A stretch of DNA of 38,118 bases, taken from the NCBI GenBank assembly GCA_002359185.1, contig DEML01000079.1, positions 24,032 to 62,149 on the forward strand, written 5' to 3'. Source of the stretch: Planctomycetaceae bacterium UBA2671. Its GTDB lineage: Bacteria; Planctomycetota; Planctomycetia; Planctomycetales; Planctomycetaceae. The notes beneath the pieces are model-generated. The model was given only the letters and a program-made list of their open reading frames with translations, was not told the origin of the DNA and did not search any database. Within the stretch, counting starts at the first letter, position 1. Each line of letters starts with the position of its first letter. The translations under genes were made by a program, and so were the position numbers. Shown here in pieces: positions 33,017 to 38,118 of this stretch.

Positions 33017-36000
33017 ATGAGAACCGTATCTGCAGGAATCCTCTGTTCGATCTGCCTCACTCTCTTCTGGTTCATTCCGCCTTGTCAGGCTCAGCCGGTT
33101 GAAGAGGCTGGTGAGTTTGAGGATCAGGTCCTAATTCTGGAAACGGTTTCGAATGTGACCGACGATGCTGGCGAAGAGTTGTATCGCTATTATCGGGGCG
33201 ATGTCCTTTATTACGACCGCAAGGAAAAGGATCGGTATCACACGACCGACCCTGTGGGCTGGATTCCGGCTGATGAAGTGATTGAACTCGACAATGCATT
33301 ATCAATTCTGGCTGCACGAAGTCGCCGTCGCCGGAATGATCCTGCGATTCTAGCCGATCGAGTTCTCGTGCAGATGGCTCTGGGCGAGTTTGATGAAGCA
33401 GAAAAAGCAGCCGATCAGGTTCTGGACCGCCAACCGAATCAGTTGAAGATGCTGGTGACACGGGGACTGTTGCATCTGGAAATGCTGCAAACGGAAGAGG
33501 CGCTTGGCGATTTGCAGCGGGCATACGAACTCGATCCCGAGAATATCCAGACGGTTCTCCTGCTGATCCGTTGCTATGAAGATGAAAGTGAATTCGAGCA
33601 GATTCTCGAAATTCTGCAGGATGTCCCGATGGATGTTGAAGACGATGCCGATCTGCTGATTGAACGGGCGTATGCCCAGTGGATGACCGGTGAAGATGAA
33701 GCGGCTATCAAGAGTTCGAACCGGGCGATTGAATTAGGGACGAAGCGTTATGCACCGTGGCATTATCGAGGGAATGCCTACATGTCCTTACGTGATTTCA
33801 AAGCGGCAATTGAGAGTTACGATGAAGCGATCGAACGTGATCCTGAATCACTCAATTCCTATTACTTCCGGGCAGAATGTTATGCCGAACTGGGACAACT
33901 CGATCAGGCGATCAGCGATTACTCGACTGTTATTGAGGCGGATGCGAATGATTTTGATGCCCTCAAAGCGCGTGGCCGACTGTATCGCTCTCAGGCAGAG
34001 TATCAAAAGGCCTTCGAAGATTTTGATTCGATCGTCGAAAATGCGGATGCGGATTCCACAATCGCCCTGGCTCTCTTCTTAAGGGGATTGGTCAATGAAG
34101 ATCTCGGAAAAAATGAACAAGCCTTAAGCGACATGGATCGCAGTATCGAACTCGATCAATCAACGTCCGGTCCGTTTCGGGAACGGGCTCGCATGAATTA
34201 CGGGAAAAAAGGAGCTAAGGCTGCTGAAACGGATTTGCTCAAAGCGGTCGAGGTCGATCCCACAGACAGTCTGTCCTGGCGTTTTCTGGCTGATCTCTAC
34301 CGATTGGAAAATGTCCCTCAAGATGCCCTGGAGTGCTATACGAAAGTCGTCGAAATTAATCCCTCGGATTCGGTTGCCTGGAATAATCGGGGGTTGATTC
34401 AGGAAATTTTAGGGAGACGGGATCTGGCACTGGCTGATTATGAAAAAGCAGCCGAGTTGCGACCGGGGGATCCGACTTATCACACGAATGCGGCGTTAAT
34501 GCATCGTGCCAACGGCGATTATAAAAAGGCAGATAAACACCTGTTGACTGCGATTGAGCGTTACAACCTTCAGGATCAAGCTCAATTGGCCGAGCTACAC
34601 TATCAGCGGGGTGAAGTCTTTCGTTTTGCAACGGAATTGGACCAGGCCGTTGAACAGTATGAGATGGCGATCAAGCTGCATCCCGAGCATGCCAATGCCT
34701 TCAACTCACGGGGGATCTGTTTTGAAAATCAGAGCAAGTTTGACGAGGCATTGGACAGTTATAACCGTGCGATCGAATTAAATCCGGAATCGCCCATCAT
34801 TTTGACCAATCGGGGCGATACCTATCGGAAAACAGGCCAGAACGAAGCCGCTTTTGAAGACTACTCTAAAGCGATTTCGATGAACGACCAACTTGCACTT
34901 CCCTATAATCAACGGGGGCTCCTCTATAATAATGTCGGAGATTACAAGGCTGCGATCTCTGATTTTCAGGAAGCCTTGAAGCGAGATCCCAACTACGGAT
35001 CTGCTCAGGGGAACCTGGCAGATGCATTGCGGTTTAACCATCAGTATGAGGAAGCGGTGAATGCTTATTCGCGGGCGCTGATCACGGCTCCGTTAAATCT
35101 GGGCTTACTTTACGGACGAGCGGAATGTTACCGCAATCTGGGACGCCGTGCCGAAGCCGAAGCGGGGTACCAAACTGTCCTGGCTCAAGACAAGTCTCAC
35201 GACCTCTCCTGGGTCGGACTGGGTGAATTGTATGAGCAGGTTGATCAGTTTGAACGGGCAGTCGCACAATTCACGAAGGCCATTGAAATTACTCCAGATT
35301 ATGAATTTGCGCTGTATCGCAGAGGGTTTTGCCTGTCCATGCTGCGGAAAGATCGAGAGTGCATAGCCGATTTCGATCAAGTTCTCAAGCTCTCTCCCAA
35401 TCATGTCAATGCCCGGTTGTTTCGTGCCAATTCCTATCGAGATCTCGGCGAGTTCGACAAAGCTTTGTCCGATTATGAACGAACTCTTGAGGTTGACCCG
35501 GAATACGAATACGTTTTTCTGGGACGAGGCCGCTGTTATGAAATCATGGAGCAATTTGGCAATGCCGTCAAAGATTTCGGACGGGCCATTGAGATCGATG
35601 GGAACATGGCCAGCGCACTGAATGACCGTGCTCGAATTCTCGCTGGGGTGACTGCCCCGGAAGTTTTCGATCCGCAAACCGCTGTGAATGATGCCCGGCA
35701 GGCTTGCAAGCTCACAGAAAACAGCAATGTCGGTTATCTCGAAACACTGGCCATGGCACTGGCGGCAGCTGAGGATTTTGAGGAAGCCGTCAAAACTCAG
35801 CAGCAGGCGATTGAATTGGCTGAATCTCAGGGAGGCTACTCGAAAGAATTCCTGCAGACCGCTCAGGATCGACTCAAGCAATTTGAAAATGAAGAGCCGA
35901 TTGTGATTGCCACGACAACCAAAGACGCCAAAACGAATAAGCCAGGCAGTTCATCAATGGCTCGCCCCGGCGGTGGATTATCTGGAGGAGCTGGAAAGCT

Positions 36001-36100
36001 ACTTGGCAAACCCAGACCAGCCGAAGAAAAACCGAGTCCAAAACGAGGTCAAAAGCGTCAACAGCCACCGAGTGAGATTCCCGCTCCTCCTTCGATCTAA
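33017..36100 (+). CDS. large secreted TPR-repeat protein
   Basis: A 1027-aa protein with a signal peptide (residues 1-25, ending PPCQA), then a short SH3-like segment (about 33-92, YYRGDVLYYDRK, GWIPADEVIE). About 20 or more TPR repeats follow (about 95-950), each about 34 residues with the W-LG-Y-A-F-A-P pattern (such as AWHYRGNAYMSLRDFKAAIE). The tail (about 955-1027) is Gly/Pro-rich and basic, predicted disordered. It is probably periplasmic or paryphoplasmic and a scaffold for protein interaction; no enzymatic motif is visible. The ATG has AAGGG eight bases upstream. It is a single gene, followed by a decayed repeat and a terminator. Confidence 0.9.
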   Translation: MRTVSAGILCSICLTLFWFIPPCQAQPVEEAGEFEDQVLILETVSNVTDDAGEELYRYYRGDVLYYDRKEKDRYHTTDPVGWIPADEVIELDNALSILAARSRRRRNDPAILADRVLVQMALGEFDEAEKAADQVLDRQPNQLKMLVTRGLLHLEMLQTEEALGDLQRAYELDPENIQTVLLLIRCYEDESEFEQILEILQDVPMDVEDDADLLIERAYAQWMTGEDEAAIKSSNRAIELGTKRYAPWHYRGNAYMSLRDFKAAIESYDEAIERDPESLNSYYFRAECYAELGQLDQAISDYSTVIEADANDFDALKARGRLYRSQAEYQKAFEDFDSIVENADADSTIALALFLRGLVNEDLGKNEQALSDMDRSIELDQSTSGPFRERARMNYGKKGAKAAETDLLKAVEVDPTDSLSWRFLADLYRLENVPQDALECYTKVVEINPSDSVAWNNRGLIQEILGRRDLALADYEKAAELRPGDPTYHTNAALMHRANGDYKKADKHLLTAIERYNLQDQAQLAELHYQRGEVFRFATELDQAVEQYEMAIKLHPEHANAFNSRGICFENQSKFDEALDSYNRAIELNPESPIILTNRGDTYRKTGQNEAAFEDYSKAISMNDQLALPYNQRGLLYNNVGDYKAAISDFQEALKRDPNYGSAQGNLADALRFNHQYEEAVNAYSRALITAPLNLGLLYGRAECYRNLGRRAEAEAGYQTVLAQDKSHDLSWVGLGELYEQVDQFERAVAQFTKAIEITPDYEFALYRRGFCLSMLRKDRECIADFDQVLKLSPNHVNARLFRANSYRDLGEFDKALSDYERTLEVDPEYEYVFLGRGRCYEIMEQFGNAVKDFGRAIEIDGNMASALNDRARILAGVTAPEVFDPQTAVNDARQACKLTENSNVGYLETLAMALAAAEDFEEAVKTQQQAIELAESQGGYSKEFLQTAQDRLKQFENEEPIVIATTTKDAKTNKPGSSSMARPGGGLSGGAGKLLGKPRPAEEKPSPKRGQKRQQPPSEIPAPPSI

Positions 36101-36128
36101 GCTTCTGGATGAGTGTCGGCGATGGCAA

Positions 36129-36201
36129 TACAGGCACGAAGTTCAAGCGAATGTGTCGAAATTAAGTTCGGAACAGACTCACTTACTCTTCGCGCTCGTA
36201 A
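36129..36201. repeat. decayed copy of the 5599-5670 inverted repeat
   Basis: The left arm (36129-36159) matches the 5600-5630 region at about 26 of 31 positions. The right arm (about 36177-36201) retains ACTCACTTACTC and CGCGCTCGTAA but has a deletion. The arms no longer pair well. It sits between the TPR gene and the terminator. Confidence 0.6.
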
Positions 36202-36217
36202 GGAGGAACGCGCATGA

Positions 36218-36246
36218 CAAAAGGCCGATCAAAGATCGGCCTTTTG
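36218..36246. terminator. bidirectional terminator between TPR gene and PVC basic protein
   Basis: A perfect 13-bp stem (36218-36230 with 36234-36246) with a 3-base AAA loop and A/T tracts at the ends of the arms. It ends both the TPR gene (plus) and the small basic protein gene (minus). Confidence 0.85.
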
Positions 36247-36275
36247 CAATTTCACGCTGACTCATCAGAAGAGTC

Positions 36276-36470
36276 TTATTCTTCCTTGGTTTTCTTCTTC
36301 TTTTTGCCGATGACTGTCTTGATCACGCGGACTTTAGGCAAGCCAACCGGGCTTTGACCATCAATCCAGCGATCTTCGGCTTTCAAAAATGCAATACGCT
36401 CTCCACGTTTGAGAACGTTTCGGGTTCGACGCATTTTACTGCTGGCTTTGAGGCTGGGATCGAGAGACAT
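36276..36470 (-). CDS. PVC-superphylum small basic protein
   Basis: A 64-aa, highly basic protein beginning SLDPSLKASSKMRRTRNVLKRGERI and ending in a Lys-rich tail. I recognise the pattern (SLxxSLK, RNVLxRxERI, LPKVRVIK) as the small signature protein conserved across Planctomycetes, Verrucomicrobia and Chlamydiae. It is thought to bind RNA and to be linked to translation; the function is not proven. The middle SPVGLPKV segment is also family-typical. The ribosome site is weak. It converges with the TPR gene at the 36218-36246 terminator. Confidence 0.85.
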   Translation of the reverse strand: MSLDPSLKASSKMRRTRNVLKRGERIAFLKAEDRWIDGQSPVGLPKVRVIKTVIGKKKKKTKEE

Positions 36471-36838
36471 TTGTCTACACCTTCATCAATGAGCGATAGT
36501 CGCATCGCGTTCAATTCACAATTCGAAAAATCAGAGCCGAGTATCCTAATCGGACTTTTCCCACAACGCAAGCCACTCTTACGGGAGATTTCAGTGAATC
36601 TTCTCTGCAGAGGCTTAAAATCCGCATGTCAAATCCACGAACGCTGATTCGACTTCAGTGAAAAACGGCTTAACTTCGTTTTTAAAACACCATGAATTGC
36701 AAGAATTCTGAGAATTCACGACACTGGCATTCAATCATCCCCGATATCCTGGCGTTTTTTTCGTACTGAACAGTATTCACGCTCAGAATCATCTCCATCG
36801 GCAAAAAAATCTGCGGAAAGAATCGAGAACGGTTTCCA
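36471..36838. other. 368-bp divergent intergenic region
   Basis: It separates the small basic protein gene (minus) from the prepilin-peptidase-like gene (plus) and should hold both promoters. I found no repeat, terminator or gene in it. Confidence 0.5.
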
Positions 36839-37753
36839 ATGGACTTCTTAACCATTCTCGCCACCGTTGTTTTCACCGTCTTCGCTTTCGGATACGGAGC
36901 CTGCTTTGGGAGTTTTCTGAATGTTGTTGTCTGGCGTTTGCCGCGTCGGATGCCGATTCTGCTTGCCCGCAGTCACTGCCCCAAGTGCAAGCAGGACATC
37001 AAAAGCACTGATAACATCCCGATTTTCGGCTGGTTACGGCTGCGGGGAAAGTGCCGGAATTGTCAGTTGCCAATTTCCCCCCGCTATCCGCTCGTGGAAA
37101 CCGGTGTCGCGCTGCTCTTTGCCGTGTTGTTTCTGCTGATTATCGTCGCCCACGGGATCACGTTGCCAGCCAGTACTCTCACCGATCATCATGGCAACTG
37201 GCTTACCGAGTTTCCGGGTTGCCCGCTGCTGGCTGTCTATCTTCATCAAATCACCCTGGGCTACTTTCTGCTTTCGCTGGCTTTAATCGATGAAGACCAG
37301 CAAAAATCTCCCTGGAACTGGACGCTTTTCGGCCTGATCATGCACGGCTTGTGGGTCTTAATCGAACCCTCAGTCGGACAACTCGATTTTCTAGCCGCTA
37401 CGCAGGACCCGCTCAAGCAATCTCAAGGGACGCTTACTCAAGCTGGCATTCTCAGTTTTCTCGGTCTGGCGTTTGCGGGCCTCTTCTCCCTGATTTTCCG
37501 CTGGCTCAAAGTCCCGCATCAGTTCACAAACTGCTCTCAGGCGATGATCCTGCTGGGAATCTTCCTCGGGCCGGTTGTCCTCTGCTGGACCACCATGATT
37601 ATGAGCGCTTCCCTGCTCGTTCAGTGGATCACAAAACGAATCTTACCGAACAAAACCAATTCCACATCCGGAGCAGCCTTGCAGCTTTTCCTTGGCTGGT
37701 TGCTGATTATCTGCACGTGGAGATGGTGGCCGATGATTGATTGGGTTGCTTGA
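36839..37753 (+). CDS. prepilin peptidase-like membrane protein lacking GxGD
   Basis: A 304-aa multi-pass membrane protein of the type 4 prepilin peptidase (A24/PilD) family. The N-terminal part is typical: GSFLNVVVWRLPRRMP at 24-39 and four zinc-site cysteines (47, 50, 72, 75), followed by PISPRYPLVETGVALLFA. The first catalytic Asp survives (LALIDEDQQ, Asp151). The second motif, GxGD, expected near 231-234, reads NCSQ, so the catalytic Asp is missing. Peptidase activity is therefore doubtful, and an accessory or methyltransferase-like role is possible (inference). Several transmembrane helices follow (about 85-105, 133-151, 203-220, 236-262, 280-294). No pilus genes are adjacent. Confidence 0.85.
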   Translation: MDFLTILATVVFTVFAFGYGACFGSFLNVVVWRLPRRMPILLARSHCPKCKQDIKSTDNIPIFGWLRLRGKCRNCQLPISPRYPLVETGVALLFAVLFLLIIVAHGITLPASTLTDHHGNWLTEFPGCPLLAVYLHQITLGYFLLSLALIDEDQQKSPWNWTLFGLIMHGLWVLIEPSVGQLDFLAATQDPLKQSQGTLTQAGILSFLGLAFAGLFSLIFRWLKVPHQFTNCSQAMILLGIFLGPVVLCWTTMIMSASLLVQWITKRILPNKTNSTSGAALQLFLGWLLIICTWRWWPMIDWVA

Positions 37754-38118
37754 TCATTGGGGTTATCCAGGCACAAAGCAAGATTAAGTATCATGCGATC
37801 ATTCACATTGATATGGACTTCAAGCAAATCCCATTATTCAAACGGAATGATGTCTTTGGATTTGCTGCGGAAATTGTATTCAAATTTCGATGAACAGGGA
37901 TTGCGAACGGTGAGACATCTTGTGCTTTCAGTACCTGACCGATCAAGTCGGTCGGGCTACCCGCGACTGAATCGGGGTAAATTTCCTTACGTTTTAAAAG
38001 CGAACTGGCGATAGCGGAATCGGTCTGAGTGGTGTGTTTCTTTACACATAAACTTGGTAAATTGCTTTAACACAATCATTTTCATCAAAAAAAACAATTA
38101 GTCGTCCCTGCATAACCC
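37754..38118. other. 365-bp terminal intergenic region
   Basis: No gene called; an 85-codon frame starting at 37757 shows no family features. A hairpin GACCGA / TCGGTC (37937-37953) in a GC-rich stretch is the only structure noticed. The right end is AT-rich. Confidence 0.45.

Noticed and set aside
35105..35881. 258-codon frame antisense to the TPR gene
   Set aside because: Shadow produced by the repetitive TPR coding sequence.
37757..38014. 85-codon frame after the prepilin-peptidase-like gene
   Set aside because: No ribosome site or family features, and it runs through a GC-rich hairpin; composition is mixed.

Overview
The window looks like chromosomal DNA of a planctomycete (PVC superphylum), probably a relative of Gimesia or Rubinisphaera. 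The assignment rests on four things. A Planctomycete-type DUF1549/DUF1553 cytochrome-like protein is paired with a DUF1501 Tat-secreted protein. The short PVC-signature basic protein begins MSLDPSLK. A dihydropteroate synthase-like protein of the kind found in tetrahydromethanopterin-using organisms sits next to pabB. Intergenic spaces carry many short palindromic repeats. I saw no rRNA, tRNA, transposase, prophage or CRISPR array.

Layout. 1-5400 (minus strand): glycine cleavage genes gcvPA and gcvH, separated by a 770-bp repeat-filled gap; then rpiB, a Sua5-like/low-molecular-weight phosphatase fusion and an inositol-monophosphatase-family enzyme. 5735-7315: a membrane Ser/Thr kinase. 7806-9730 (plus): pyruvate kinase and a DUF1992 protein, ending in a bidirectional terminator shared with a convergent secreted protein made almost only of Cys-Cys clusters. 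10274-11285: a 1-kb gap with a long hairpin and a perfect terminator. 11286-18062 (minus): metY, a Tat-exported sugar-isomerase-like protein, DUF1501 and the DUF1549/1553 protein. 18431-21294 (plus): mannose-1-phosphate guanylyltransferase, then a tightly packed macro-domain / MBL-fold / GNAT trio. 22023-28675: a NagD-like HAD phosphatase, a YhaM-like HD exoribonuclease, an SDR, a tRNA-dihydrouridine synthase, a degenerate GGDEF membrane protein and the DHPS-like protein, the last translationally coupled to pabB (to 30051). 30210-32815 (minus): a DJ-1/PfpI protein, a copper-storage-like four-helix Cys protein and an NtrC-type regulator. 33017-36100: a 1027-aa secreted TPR protein. 36276-37753: the PVC small basic protein and a prepilin-peptidase-like membrane protein lacking its GxGD motif.

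Functionally this is mostly housekeeping (one-carbon and glycine metabolism, glycolysis, sulfur amino acids, RNA modification and decay), mixed with planctomycete-specific exported proteins. No single obvious new defence or mobile system is present. The candidates for something undescribed are the macro/MBL/GNAT operon, the Sua5-phosphatase fusion, the Cys-cluster secreted protein, the enzymes that have lost catalytic motifs (GGDEF, prepilin peptidase) and several families of small palindromic repeats with two or more copies in the window.
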